From the NCBI GenBank assembly GCA_945901855.1, contig CAMDLT010000022.1:1-64000 (forward strand): a DNA stretch of 64,000 nt. The letters are read 5' to 3'. Numbering within the stretch: the stretch's first letter is position 1; every line of letters starts with the position of its first letter. Positions 1-8,733 of this stretch are shown here, one piece after another. The position numbers were made by a program, and so were the translations under genes. The DNA comes from Asaia bogorensis (GTDB lineage: Bacteria; Pseudomonadota; Alphaproteobacteria; CACIAM-22H2). A model generated the notes under the pieces. It was not told the origin of the DNA, did not search any database, and saw only the letters and a list, made by a program, of their open reading frames with translations.

Positions 1-180
1 AGCAACCAAACGCCGGCAGCCTTCGCTGCGGCAAGCGTCCTCGCGATGCAACGGGGCGAGACGCTGCGCTACCCACGGGGCTTCGCGCCTCGCCCCGTTG
101 CCACAACCACCCAGACAGGGTCAAATAAGGAACAGACTCTACATTCAAACGGGTGAGTTCACGGGCTCAGGCCAGATGCA

Positions 181-618
181 ATGCGACACTTAAGCCTAAA
201 ATACGATGTAACCAAAATCACACCGAAACAAGTCGATGAGATGTCGAAGGACCTAGGCGAAAGTTTAAAGACTTACCTGAAGGACGGCGCCACCCAAGAC
301 CATCAAGACGCGCTCGTATTCATCCTAAATCTTGCGCAATTCGGTCAGGAGTCAATCGACTTTGCAAGGCAAAATGGCTATCTCGTTGACGTTCGGCGCG
401 ATATCGGGGGCGATACCAAATTTGATTTCATTTCTGCGACAAAGTCAGAAATAATCGATTCACGGCTCTATGGATACAACACAACTTTCAATTCAAAGAG
501 ACTGGCACTTCAATTGAGTCTATTCGAGGACATGGCCGCAGCAAACAGATCAACTATGATCAATGGCGCGCTCTCATCAGCGAACTTGGCCACAGTCATC
601 CGCTCCCAAGAAGTTTGA
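181..618 (+). CDS. Hypothetical protein, AT-rich region
   Basis: I do not recognise this 145-residue protein. It is largely hydrophilic, with a charged N-terminal half that looks helical, and shows no signal peptide, membrane segment or catalytic motif. The amino-acid mix is natural for a folded protein rather than for a GC-biased shadow frame. Codon use is visibly more AT-rich than in the genes beyond position 1000. It sits alone between a GC-rich inverted repeat (about 38-104) and tRNA-Pro. It may belong to a mobile or accessory element next to the tRNA, but no integrase is visible in the window. The ATG start has no strong Shine-Dalgarno sequence in front of it. Confidence 0.5.
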   Translation: MRHLSLKYDVTKITPKQVDEMSKDLGESLKTYLKDGATQDHQDALVFILNLAQFGQESIDFARQNGYLVDVRRDIGGDTKFDFISATKSEIIDSRLYGYNTTFNSKRLALQLSLFEDMAAANRSTMINGALSSANLATVIRSQEV

Positions 619-882
619 ACGTCTCAGATCATGATTGATTTTTGAACGAACAGAGTGGTTGACGTCGTCGATCTTCAGCTTCAACTGAATGGCTCCGGAA
701 GTCTGGCATAGAGAGCCGTCTTTATGTCGATCGCGGGCGTTCCTCCGGCCATGCGAGCCGACTCTTCAACGGCGAGGCGCGTCAAAAAAAAATATCGAAA
801 CGATAAAATCAACCTTCAGTTTGAAGACTTGCTTGTTTTCGTCGGAGTTACTGTTTGCCTAATTTTTTTCAAAATCTCACGG
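619..882. other. Intergenic stretch beside tRNA-Pro, no gene recognised
   Basis: This stretch is fairly AT-rich and includes an A9 run near 785. A 73-codon frame (724-945) runs through into the tRNA gene and is not credible. No promoter or repeat stands out by eye. Confidence 0.4.
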
Positions 883-956
883 TCGGAGCGGAGGGATTCG
901 AACTCTCGACATCCAGCTCCCAAAGCTGGCGCTCTACCAGGCTGAGCTACGCTCCG
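883..956 (-). tRNA. tRNA-Pro (anticodon TGG)
   Basis: The reverse strand folds as a cloverleaf. The acceptor stem is CGGAGCG/CGCTCCG, the D-arm is GCTC...GAGC, the anticodon stem is CCAGC/GCTGG with loop TTTGGGA (anticodon TGG), and the T-loop is TTCGAAT. The discriminator is A. The following bases read CCG, so the terminal CCA is not fully encoded. The T-stem (GAGAG against CCCTC) carries one A-C mismatch. Together with the AT-rich DNA lying on the 3' side, this could mean that the 3' end was rewritten by an integration event. Confidence 0.93.
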
Positions 957-1006
957 TGACCGAGCGCTTCATGTACACGATCCGCTTGCCCCAAAGCAAC
1001 AGCCTG

Positions 1007-1471
1007 CTATCGGAACATCGGGTGGACCAGCCGGTCGCCCTCTTTCAGCCCCAGACGCGCCGCAGTGCCCCCGTTGAGTTCCAGCACCGCGCGCACGGCC
1101 GCGTCCGAAGAAATAATCGCCTCGGACAGCGGCACCGCGCGCTGGTGGATCTTGCGCACGATGCCCGCGGCGTCGGCGAACAGCATGTCGAGCGGAATAT
1201 ACGTGTTACGCATCCACATCGACACGGGCGCATCGCGCTTGAAATCGAACAGCATGCCCGCATCGGGCGCCATCTGGCGCCGAAACATCAGACCCACCGT
1301 GCGGCGCTCGTCGTTGTCGGCGAACTCCACCGTGAAACGATGCGTCTTGCCGCTGCTTTCGATCGCCAGCGGCATCGTTTCGAACCGCACATTGGGGTTC
1401 TGGGCGGCGCTCGGGCGCGCAACCAACACGGCCAAGGCGGCCACGACGAAGCTTCGGCGCTGCATGTTCAT
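1007..1471 (-). CDS. DUF192 family secreted protein
   Basis: This 154-residue protein starts with a short Arg-containing signal peptide (MNMQRRSF, a hydrophobic stretch, then an AQ cleavage site). It then matches the DUF192 fold, with the characteristic RTxGLMFR segment, a GMLFDF strand and the motif MWMRNTYIPLDM, followed by the GTAARLGLKEGD tail. The function of DUF192 proteins is unsettled; they are small periplasmic beta-rich proteins. The longer upstream reading frame is rejected because it overlaps the neighbouring gene and encodes no signal peptide. A second Met two codons downstream is also possible. The gene lies 13 bases after the deacetylase-like gene on the same strand. Confidence 0.85.
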   Translation of the reverse strand: MNMQRRSFVVAALAVLVARPSAAQNPNVRFETMPLAIESSGKTHRFTVEFADNDERRTVGLMFRRQMAPDAGMLFDFKRDAPVSMWMRNTYIPLDMLFADAAGIVRKIHQRAVPLSEAIISSDAAVRAVLELNGGTAARLGLKEGDRLVHPMFR

Positions 1472-1484
1472 GGGCCTTTCTATA

Positions 1485-2618
1485 TCACGCTGCCCGGCCG
1501 TTGCGAATGCTGGCGGCGTGGCGATTGGCCGTGGCCGCCAGCGTTTCGATTTCGGGCCGGATCGGCCCTTCGGCCGGCGCATCGCGCAGGGTTGAAAACC
1601 ACGCCTCGGGGCGCGGCTGGTCCTTGCGTCGGTGCCAATGCAACGCGCGCAGCAGGCCTTCCGCCGCAGGGGGCAAACTTGCGGGGATCTCGAACCCGGC
1701 AAGCACCGCCCACATGCCGGTCCAGGCGCGCGCCACGCTCCATGGATTGTAGCCGCCGCCGCCCGTCACAAGCATCGGCAGGCCGAGTGCGCGGAGTTTT
1801 TCGACCGCCCGCCACAGCGCGTTGTTCGACAGCGCCAGATTCGACAGCGGATCGTCGGCCAGCGCGTCGGCACCGCCTTGCACGACCAAAGCCTGCGGCG
1901 CAAATGCGGCGACGTGCGCCAACAGCGCCTCGTCGAACAAAAATGCAAACTCGCTGTCGTTGAGGCCCGCAGGCGCAGGCAAGTTGATGGCCCTGCCCGC
2001 TGCCACACCGCCCGTATTCGGCCAACGCCCGGCTTCGTGGATCGAGGCGATCAGCACGCGCGGATCGTTGCCCAATGCCGCTTCCACGCCGTCGCAATGG
2101 TGCGCATCCAAATCGATATACGCAACCCGCGCAAAGCCGCGATCGAGCAGGCGCAAGATCGCAAGCACCGGATCGTTGAGATAGCAAAAGCCGCTCGCCA
2201 TCGCGCGCTGGCCGTGATGCGTGCCGCCCGCAGGCGAGAACACGGTGTGCGCGGCCCCGCTCGCGAGCAACTCGGCTGCGGCAAGCGACGCGCCGCACGC
2301 GGTTGCCGGGCGGCGGAAAATCTCGCCGAACACCGGATTGCCGCCGCGCCCGATATTGTAGCGCGCCGAATCGGCCTCGGAGATCGCTTGCGCCGCTTCG
2401 GCCGCTTGCAACGCCGCGATATAATCGGGCGCATGGAAGCGCGCGAGCTCGTCCGGGGTCGCGATCGGGCTGTCGAGATAGACGCCCGCGCCAAGCCAGC
2501 CCAATTCGCGCACCAAATCGATGCAAGTCGACACGCGCGGGATCGCCAGCGGATGGTTCGAGCCGTAGCGCGACCGCCGATAGATCTCCGATCCGATGAA
2601 GCGCGTCTGCGCGGCCAT
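1485..2618 (-). CDS. Histone deacetylase-like amidohydrolase (AcuC/HDAC family)
   Basis: This 377-residue protein is a member of the arginase/deacetylase superfamily, zinc hydrolases that remove acetyl or acyl groups from amines such as acetyl-lysine or acetylpolyamines. Visible features are the active-site His pair at about 134-135 (GGTHHG), the metal-binding DLDAHHCDG segment at about 169-177, the GGADAL...DDPLSN segment carrying the second metal Asp, and the GGGGYN loop near the C-terminus. The length is normal for the family. The true substrate cannot be read from the sequence. It shares its strand with the DUF192 gene and is divergent from the thiamine transporter operon. Confidence 0.9.
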   Translation of the reverse strand: MAAQTRFIGSEIYRRSRYGSNHPLAIPRVSTCIDLVRELGWLGAGVYLDSPIATPDELARFHAPDYIAALQAAEAAQAISEADSARYNIGRGGNPVFGEIFRRPATACGASLAAAELLASGAAHTVFSPAGGTHHGQRAMASGFCYLNDPVLAILRLLDRGFARVAYIDLDAHHCDGVEAALGNDPRVLIASIHEAGRWPNTGGVAAGRAINLPAPAGLNDSEFAFLFDEALLAHVAAFAPQALVVQGGADALADDPLSNLALSNNALWRAVEKLRALGLPMLVTGGGGYNPWSVARAWTGMWAVLAGFEIPASLPPAAEGLLRALHWHRRKDQPRPEAWFSTLRDAPAEGPIRPEIETLAATANRHAASIRNGRAA

Positions 2619-2673
2619 GATGCGTCTTCACATAGGGCCGCTTGCCAGCATCGTCAATCGGGCGCTATAACCC

Positions 2674-2761
2674 CTTCGTTCGCACGGGGTGCCGAGTTTT
2701 TTCGGCTGAGATCACACCCGAGAACCTGATCCGGTTCGTACCGGCGTAGGGATGCGTGAAG
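2674..2761 (+). promoter_or_regulatory. TPP (thiamine pyrophosphate) riboswitch
   Basis: The conserved THI-element blocks occur in order: GGGGTGCC (about 2686), GGCTGAGATCACACCC (2704-2719), GAACCTGATCCGGTT (2722-2736) and ACCGGCGTAGGGA (2740-2752). Outer P1 pairing joins CTTC at 2674 with GAAG at 2758. The 3' conserved block and P1 overlap the likely Shine-Dalgarno sequence (AGGG, 2748-2751) and the start region of thiZ. This implies control of translation initiation: TPP binding would close P1 and hide the ribosome site. The transporter genes that follow fit thiamine-precursor uptake. Confidence 0.93.
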
Positions 2762-3498
2762 TGCAAAAGCCGTCTCTCCATCCTGCCGCTTTTGGCGTGC
2801 GCATCCGCAACGCGCGTGTGGCGTTCGGCGGGCGCGCGCTGTTCGACGGTCTGGAACTCGACCTTCCGGGCGGCGAATGGACCTGCCTGCTGGGACCGTC
2901 GGGCATCGGCAAAAGCACGCTGCTGCGGCTTGTCGCAGGCCTGGCCCCCAAGGACGCCACGGCCGACATCCGCGCCGACGACGGCCAGCCGCTGGCGGGG
3001 CGCGTCGCGTGGATGGCGCAGCCCGATCTTCTGTGCCCCTGGCTCGATGTCGCGGCGAACGTGGTGCTGGGGGCGCGTTTGCGCGGCGAACGCGCCGACA
3101 AAGACCGCGCCCGCGCGCTGCTCGCCGCCGTCGGGCTTGGCGACAAAGCAACGGCGATGCCCGCAACCTTGTCGGGCGGCCAGCGCCAACGCGTCGCCCT
3201 TGCGCGTACGCTGATGGAGGACCGACCGCTTGTGCTGATGGACGAACCGTTCGGCGCGCTCGACGCGATCACGCGCTGGCGATTGCAGGAACTGGCGGCC
3301 GATCTGCTCAAGGGCCGCACGGTGCTGCTGGTCACGCACGACCCGCGCGAGGCGTTGCGCCTGGGCGACGCGGTGCGCGTGCTTGCCGGCGCGCCCGCCC
3401 TATTGGGACGCGCGTTGCAGCCGCGCGGCATGTCGAGCGACGCATTGCTGGCAGCCGAGCACCGCTTGCTCGACGAACTGGCGCGGGTACCCGCATGA
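2752..3498 (+). CDS. thiZ: Thiamine-precursor ABC transporter, ATP-binding protein
   Basis: This ABC ATPase (248 residues from the ATG) probably energises uptake of the thiamine pyrimidine moiety or a related precursor. It has Walker A GPSGIGKST (48-56), a Q-loop near Gln90, the signature LSGGQRQR (140-147), Walker B VLMDEP (161-166) and an H-loop His (196). The first ATG lies inside the last conserved block of the TPP riboswitch, with AGGG touching it. A GTG at 2761 has better Shine-Dalgarno spacing and may be the real start. It overlaps thiX by four bases (ATGA). The assignment to thiamine rests on the riboswitch plus the ABC architecture. Confidence 0.88.
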   Translation: MREVQKPSLHPAAFGVRIRNARVAFGGRALFDGLELDLPGGEWTCLLGPSGIGKSTLLRLVAGLAPKDATADIRADDGQPLAGRVAWMAQPDLLCPWLDVAANVVLGARLRGERADKDRARALLAAVGLGDKATAMPATLSGGQRQRVALARTLMEDRPLVLMDEPFGALDAITRWRLQELAADLLKGRTVLLVTHDPREALRLGDAVRVLAGAPALLGRALQPRGMSSDALLAAEHRLLDELARVPA

Positions 3499-4241
3499 TC
3501 CGTCCGGTTTTGATTTTGCTGGCCTTCGGTCTTGCGTGGGAAGCGCTGGTGCGGCTGACCGGCGTGCCCCATTTCATCTTGCCGGGTCCCGCGCGCGTCC
3601 TCGCGGCCTTGGCCGACAATGCGCCGCTGCTGGCGGGCCATGCGGCCGTGACGCTGGCCGAAATCGTGCTCGGCACCATCCTTGGCGTGGGGCTCGGCTG
3701 CACGGCGGCACTGGCGCTCGCTTTGTCGAAAGGTGCGCGCGCGTGGCTGCTGCCGTTGGTGGTCGCAAGCCAGGCGATCCCGATTTTCGCGATCGCGCCG
3801 CTGCTCGTCTTGTGGCTCGGCTTTGGCATGGCGTCCAAGGTTGCAGCGGCGGCCCTCGTCATTTTCTTTCCGGTCGCGTCGGTATTTTACGACGGGCTCG
3901 CGCGTACCGATCGCGGCTGGCTCGATCTGGCGCACGTGATGGGCGCCTCGAAAACCAGCGTGCTGCTGCGCCTGCGCCTGCCCGCAGCGCTGCCCGCCTT
4001 TGCGTCGGGCTTGCGCATGGCGGCCGCCGTTGCGCCCATCGGCGCCGTGATCGGCGAATGGGTCGGTGCTGCCGCCGGGCTCGGCTTTCTGATGTTGCAA
4101 TCCAACGCGCAAATGCAGACCGATCTGATGTTCGCAGCCTTGCTCGTGCTCGCGACCTTTGCCGTCGTTTTTTATGCGGCCGTCGATCGGCTCGCACGCC
4201 ACCTGGTGCCATGGCAGCCGACAACCCATACGCTCACCTGA
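3495..4241 (+). CDS. thiX: Thiamine-precursor ABC transporter, permease
   Basis: This 248-residue inner-membrane permease has about six hydrophobic segments. The BPD_transp_1 EAA-like loop (GASKTSVLLRLRLPAALPAFASG) falls around residues 150-175, which is the ATPase contact site. It resembles the SsuC/TauC/ThiX group that partners NMT1-type binding proteins. The start overlaps the thiZ stop by four bases, indicating translational coupling. Eleven bases separate it from thiY, including an AAAGGA ribosome site. Confidence 0.9.
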   Translation: MIRPVLILLAFGLAWEALVRLTGVPHFILPGPARVLAALADNAPLLAGHAAVTLAEIVLGTILGVGLGCTAALALALSKGARAWLLPLVVASQAIPIFAIAPLLVLWLGFGMASKVAAAALVIFFPVASVFYDGLARTDRGWLDLAHVMGASKTSVLLRLRLPAALPAFASGLRMAAAVAPIGAVIGEWVGAAAGLGFLMLQSNAQMQTDLMFAALLVLATFAVVFYAAVDRLARHLVPWQPTTHTLT

Positions 4242-4252
4242 AAGGATCCGTC

Positions 4253-5203
4253 ATGTTCAAGCGTCGCACCGTGCTGAAGAGCCTTGCTGCCGCGCCGTTT
4301 TTGGCAGGTACCGCATCGGCGCAGGCCAGCGACTTCACGCTGCTGCTCGACTGGTTCGTCAATCCCAATCACGGACCGATTTTGGTGGCCCAGGAGCTCG
4401 GCTATTTTCGCGCGGCCGGGCTCGATCTGCGCGTGATCCCGCCAAGCGACCCCAACGATCCGCCGCGCCTGATTGCCGCCGGTCGCGGCGACGTGGCGGT
4501 CAGCTATCCGCACACGCAGATCTTCCAGTCCGCGCAGGACATCCCCGCGATCCGCATCGGCGCATTGATCGACAGCCCGCTGTCGACCATCACGGTGCTT
4601 GCCGACGGCCCGATCAAAACGCTCGCCGATTTTCGCGGCCGCAAGATCGGCTATTCGATTTCGGGCGTCGAGCTTGCCGTGCTGCGCACGATGCTGGCCT
4701 CGGCCGGCGTCGCGAGCGACGCGTTCGAGGCGATCAACGTCAATTTCGCGCTGAGCCCGGCCTTGCTGACCAGGCGCGTGGACGGCGTGATCGGCGCGTT
4801 CCGCAATTTCGAACTGTTCCAGCTCGAAATCGAAGGCAGCAAGGGCCGCGCCTTCCTGCTCGAAGAGCACGGCATCCCCGCGCACGATGCGCTGATTTTT
4901 GCCGCCAACCGCGACCGCGCGCGCAAAGGCGATCCGAAGCTGCGCGCTTTCCTCGATGCGGTCGCGCGCGGTGCAGCCTTTGCCGTGGCGCAACCGGACG
5001 ATGCCTGGACGCTGTTCTTGAAAGGGCGCGCCAATCTCGACAACGCGCTCAATCGGCGCGCGTGGAAAGCAACCCTGCCGCTGTTCGCGCGCGATCCTGC
5101 AAAGCTCGATCCCGCGCGCGAGTTGGCGTTTGCGGCCTTCTTGTTCGAGAACCGCCTGATCGCGCGCATACCGCCGATCGCGGCGATCGCGATCAAGCTT
5201 TGA
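4253..5203 (+). CDS. thiY: Thiamine-precursor ABC transporter, periplasmic binding protein (NMT1/THI5-like)
   Basis: This 316-residue binding protein has an N-terminal KRRTVLKSL motif followed by a hydrophobic stretch and an ASAQA cleavage site, consistent with Tat export. The mature part opens LLLDWFVNPNHGPI and continues GYFRAAGLDL, typical of the NMT1/THI5-like solute-binding family that binds hydroxymethylpyrimidine or its formyl-amino derivative. It is the third gene under the TPP riboswitch. Its 3' end overlaps the convergent Atm1-type gene by 11 bases. Confidence 0.88.
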   Translation: MFKRRTVLKSLAAAPFLAGTASAQASDFTLLLDWFVNPNHGPILVAQELGYFRAAGLDLRVIPPSDPNDPPRLIAAGRGDVAVSYPHTQIFQSAQDIPAIRIGALIDSPLSTITVLADGPIKTLADFRGRKIGYSISGVELAVLRTMLASAGVASDAFEAINVNFALSPALLTRRVDGVIGAFRNFELFQLEIEGSKGRAFLLEEHGIPAHDALIFAANRDRARKGDPKLRAFLDAVARGAAFAVAQPDDAWTLFLKGRANLDNALNRRAWKATLPLFARDPAKLDPARELAFAAFLFENRLIARIPPIAAIAIKL

Positions 5204-7061
5204 CGGGCGAAACGGGCACGCCCGCCGCTTCGATGCGCGCCAGCGCCTCGCGCGTTTCGAGTTGGCGGCGCCACATCTGCGCATAGACGCCGTCGGCAGC
5301 CAGCAGATCGCGATGCGTGCCGCGTTCGACGACCGCCCCCTTGTCGAGAACGGCAATCTGGTCGGCATCGACCACGGTCGACAGGCGATGCGCGATCACC
5401 AGCGTGGTCACGCCCGCCGAAATCTGGCGCAGCGATTCCTGGATCTCTTTTTCGGTCCGCGTGTCGAGCGCGCTTGTCGCCTCGTCGAACACCAGCAGCT
5501 TGGGGCGCTTCAAGATGGTGCGCGCGATCGACACGCGCTGGCGCTCGCCGCCCGAAAGTTTGAGGCCGCGTTCGCCCACGCGCGTCATGTAGCCGTCGGG
5601 TAGCGAGAGCACGAAATCGTGGATGCGCGCGAGCTTGGCGGCTTCTTCGACTTCTTCGCGCGACGCCGACGGACGCCCGTAGGCGATGTTGTAAAAGATC
5701 GTGTCATTGAACAGCACGGTGTCCTGCGGCACGATGCCGATCGCCGCGCGCACCGAGCTTTGCGTCACGTTGCGCAGATCCTGGCCGTCGATCTTCACGG
5801 CCCCGTCGTCGATGTCGTAGAAGCGAAACAGCAGGCGCGAAATCGTCGACTTTCCCGCACCGCTCGAACCGACGATGGCAAGCGTTTTGCCGGCCGGCAC
5901 GTCCAGATCGACGCCATGCAGGATCGAACGGCGCGTGTCGTAGCCGAACGTGACGTTCTCGAAGCGCACATGGCCGCCCGCCACGGCCAAATCCGGCGCG
6001 CCCGGTTTGTCGACGATTTCGGCGTCCGCGTTCAGCAGCTTGAACATCGACTGCATGTCGATCAGCGCCTGGCGCACCTCGCGATAGACCATGCCGAGGA
6101 AATTCAGCGGCAGATAAAGCTGGATCAGATACGCGTTCACCAGCACGAAGCCGCCCACCGTCATCTCGCCCGCGGCCACCATCGTCGCGGCCAGCCACAT
6201 GACGGCCGTCAGCCCCACCGCGATGACCGTCCCCTGCCCGACATTGAGCAGCGACAGCGACGTCTTCGAAAGAACGGCCGCGCGCTCGTAGGCGTCGAGC
6301 GATTTGTCGAAGCGTTTGGCTTCGTGGCGCTCGTTGCCGAAATACTTGACCGTTTCGTAGTTGAGCAAGCTGTCGACGGCTTTGGTCGAGGCCTCGCCTT
6401 CGGCCTCCAGCATCGCGCGCCGATAGCGCAGACGCCACGCCGTGATCGCAAAGGTGTAGGCGACATAAAGCGATATCGTGCCGAACGTCACCGCAGCAAA
6501 ACGCCAATCGTAGAGATACCACAGCATGCCGCAGACCAGCGCGATCTCCAGGATCGTCGGCACGATCTGGAAAAGCATGAAATGCAGCAGATTTTCGATG
6601 CCTGCCGTGCCCCGCTCGATCGCGCGGTTGAGCCCGCCCGTCTGTCGGTCCAAATGGAAGCGCAGCGACAGCCGATGCAGATGCTCGAACGTCTCGAGCG
6701 CGACCTGGTGCATCGCCTGGTGCGCCACGCGCGCGAACACGATCTCGCGAAGCTCGGTAAACACCTGGCTCACCACGCGCGCCCCGCCGTAAGCGAGCAC
6801 AAAACCGACCGCCACCGACAGCACGACCTCGGCGCCGCCAGCGCCGGACAGCGCGTCGACCGCTTGTTTGTAGAACAGCGGAATCACGATGGTCGCAAGT
6901 TTGGCGCCGACCAGCATGACAAGCGCTGCCGTCACGCGCAGTCGGACCTCGGTTCGCCCGCGCGGCCACAAATAAGGCAGTAAGCTTAACAAGGTGCGGA
7001 CGTCGCTTGGCGCTTGGACACCCGGAACATGGATCGGATCGGCTGGACTCTGTCGTCGCAT
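5193..7061 (-). CDS. Atm1-type ABC exporter, fused membrane and ATPase domains
   Basis: This 622-residue half-transporter would work as a homodimer in the inner membrane. The N-terminal six-helix domain (about residues 40-330) contains the NYETVKYFGNE segment characteristic of the Atm1/ABCB7/HMT1 group, which exports glutathione-linked sulfur or metal compounds. The C-terminal ATPase has Walker A GSSGAGKST, signature LSGGERQR, Walker B LLVFDEATSALD and an H-loop (IAHRLST). The length is usual for the family. It is monocistronic and convergent with thiY. The substrate is inferred from family resemblance only. Confidence 0.9.
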   Translation of the reverse strand: MRRQSPADPIHVPGVQAPSDVRTLLSLLPYLWPRGRTEVRLRVTAALVMLVGAKLATIVIPLFYKQAVDALSGAGGAEVVLSVAVGFVLAYGGARVVSQVFTELREIVFARVAHQAMHQVALETFEHLHRLSLRFHLDRQTGGLNRAIERGTAGIENLLHFMLFQIVPTILEIALVCGMLWYLYDWRFAAVTFGTISLYVAYTFAITAWRLRYRRAMLEAEGEASTKAVDSLLNYETVKYFGNERHEAKRFDKSLDAYERAAVLSKTSLSLLNVGQGTVIAVGLTAVMWLAATMVAAGEMTVGGFVLVNAYLIQLYLPLNFLGMVYREVRQALIDMQSMFKLLNADAEIVDKPGAPDLAVAGGHVRFENVTFGYDTRRSILHGVDLDVPAGKTLAIVGSSGAGKSTISRLLFRFYDIDDGAVKIDGQDLRNVTQSSVRAAIGIVPQDTVLFNDTIFYNIAYGRPSASREEVEEAAKLARIHDFVLSLPDGYMTRVGERGLKLSGGERQRVSIARTILKRPKLLVFDEATSALDTRTEKEIQESLRQISAGVTTLVIAHRLSTVVDADQIAVLDKGAVVERGTHRDLLAADGVYAQMWRRQLETREALARIEAAGVPVSPVKA

Positions 7062-7222
7062 GCCCGCAATTTAGGCACGCGAACTTGTAGATACCAGCGC
7101 TAAAGCACCGACACCGCCCTTGCCTGGATGCGAACCCTCAGGTATTTGATTTAAATCGTCGAGGCAGCCACGGTCCAAGCGACCGAACGCTGCCCGTTCG
7201 CTTTAACGGGAGGAGCTACCAC

Positions 7223-8203
7223 ATGACAAATTCGAATTTTGCACGCCGCGACCTGCTGAAATACACGGTCGCCGGTGCGCTGGCCGCGTCGCTTCCCTTC
7301 GGCGCCAATGCGCAAACGATCGAGCGCCTGCGCATGTTCATCCCGGCCGCGCCGGGCGGCGGCTGGGACCAGACGGGCCGTACCATGGAACAGGTCATGC
7401 GCGCCGCCGGAGTTATGTCGAACTTCCAGTTCGAAAACGTGCCGGGTGCAGGCGGCGCCGTTGGCTTGCCGCGTTTCTTGGGCATGCGCGGCCAGGGCGA
7501 TATCATGATGGTGGCGGGCCTGGTGATGGTCGGCTCGCTGATCGCCAACAAAAGCCCGGTCAAAATGACCGACACAACGCCGCTTGCGCGCCTCACGGGC
7601 GAATTCCAGGCGGTCGTGGTGCCCGCAAACTCGCCGCATCGCGACATGCGCAGCCTTGCGGCTGCCATCCAAGCAAGCCCCGGCGGCGTGTCGTGGGCCG
7701 GCGGGTCGGCGGGCGGCACCGACCATATCCTGGTCGGCATGATCGGCCAGGCCCTGAAGGTCGAACCCAAGGCCATGAGCTACGTCGCGTTTGCCGGCGG
7801 CGGTCCAGCCCAAGCCGCGATCCTCGGTGGCCAGACGACGGCCGGCGTTTCGGGCTACGGCGAATTTGCCGAACAGATCAAAGCCGGACGCATGCGCTGC
7901 CTTGCCATCTCCGCGCCGACCCGCCAGCCCGGCATCGACGTGCCGACGCTCAAGGAACAGAGCATCGATGTGGAGCTGGCCAACTGGCGCGGCGTCTTTG
8001 CGGCACCGGGCATTTCGCCGGCCCAGCGCGCGGCTCTGTTGGGTCTCGTGGATCGCATGGTCAAGTCGACCCAGTGGAAAGAAGAGTGCGAAAAGCGCGA
8101 CTGGACCCAGATCTACATGACTGGCGACGAATTCGGCAGCTACGTGACCGCCGAAGTCGCGCGCGTCGAGACGATCCTGCGCGGGCTCGGTCTCGCGACG
8201 TAA
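7223..8203 (+). CDS. Tripartite tricarboxylate transporter substrate-binding protein (TctC-like)
   Basis: This 326-residue periplasmic binding protein has an ARRDLLKYT Tat-like signal and an NAQT cleavage region, followed by the Bug/TctC signature [13 protein letters not shown]. Family members bind carboxylates such as citrate or aromatic acids; the ligand here is unknown. A strong GGGAGGAG ribosome site precedes the ATG. The order tctC-tctB-tctA is the classical TCT arrangement. A perfect 10-bp hairpin follows the stop and could raise binding-protein expression relative to the membrane subunits. Confidence 0.92.
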   Translation: MTNSNFARRDLLKYTVAGALAASLPFGANAQTIERLRMFIPAAPGGGWDQTGRTMEQVMRAAGVMSNFQFENVPGAGGAVGLPRFLGMRGQGDIMMVAGLVMVGSLIANKSPVKMTDTTPLARLTGEFQAVVVPANSPHRDMRSLAAAIQASPGGVSWAGGSAGGTDHILVGMIGQALKVEPKAMSYVAFAGGGPAQAAILGGQTTAGVSGYGEFAEQIKAGRMRCLAISAPTRQPGIDVPTLKEQSIDVELANWRGVFAAPGISPAQRAALLGLVDRMVKSTQWKEECEKRDWTQIYMTGDEFGSYVTAEVARVETILRGLGLAT

Positions 8204-8210
8204 CGCCTGC

Positions 8211-8242
8211 AGCGGCACCGGTGCGACCGCATCGGTGCCGCT
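8211..8242 (+). terminator. Hairpin between tctC and tctB (attenuator or mRNA stabiliser)
   Basis: AGCGGCACCG (8211-8220) pairs perfectly with CGGTGCCGCT (8233-8242) across a 12-base loop and is followed only by TTT. The poor T-run suggests partial termination or protection of the tctC transcript from 3' exonucleases rather than full termination, because tctB and tctA have no other obvious promoter. Confidence 0.6.
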
Positions 8243-8263
8243 TTCGATCCCGGGGGGGGCCGT

Positions 8264-8731
8264 ATGCGTTTGGTGCCAGAAGTATGGGTCGGCGTTGCCG
8301 TCCTCGTTTTTGCCGGGATTATTCTACAGCAAAGCCTCGCGATTCCGGTTTCGCCGCTCTATGCGCGCGTGGGGCCAACCGTCATTCCCTATGCGACGGC
8401 GGCAGCTCTGGGCGTTTTGGGCGTCTTTTTGCTCGTCGCGGGCTTGCGCGGCGGCTGGAGCGACGAGGACCCCGACGTCGCCTTGCCGGTCGATTGGCGC
8501 AGTTTTCGCTGGCTGCTGTTGGGGCTCGCCCTCAACCTCGCATTGATCGACCATCTCGGCTTTATCCTCTCGTCGAGCCTGCTGTTCGTTTGCACGGCAC
8601 GCTGCTTCGGCAGCCGACGACCGGCCGTCGATTTCGGCATCGGGTTCGTGCTCGCGACGGTGGCATTTGTCGGTTTCTCCAAGGGTCTTGGCATCAATAT
8701 CGGCTCGGGTCCGATCGAGGCATTGTTTTAG
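8264..8731 (+). CDS. Tripartite tricarboxylate transporter small membrane subunit (TctB-like)
   Basis: This 155-residue protein has four predicted transmembrane segments and matches the poorly conserved TctB (DUF1468) family, the small permease subunit paired with TctA. Identification rests on topology and position: it lies between tctC and tctA, two bases from the tctA start. A run of G residues (GGGGGGG) precedes its ATG and may serve as an irregular ribosome site. Confidence 0.87.
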   Translation: MRLVPEVWVGVAVLVFAGIILQQSLAIPVSPLYARVGPTVIPYATAAALGVLGVFLLVAGLRGGWSDEDPDVALPVDWRSFRWLLLGLALNLALIDHLGFILSSSLLFVCTARCFGSRRPAVDFGIGFVLATVAFVGFSKGLGINIGSGPIEALF

Positions 8732-8733
8732 CC

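Noticed and set aside
724-945. 73-codon forward frame beside the tRNA
   Set aside because: It runs through the tRNA-Pro gene in antisense and has no ribosome site or family resemblance.
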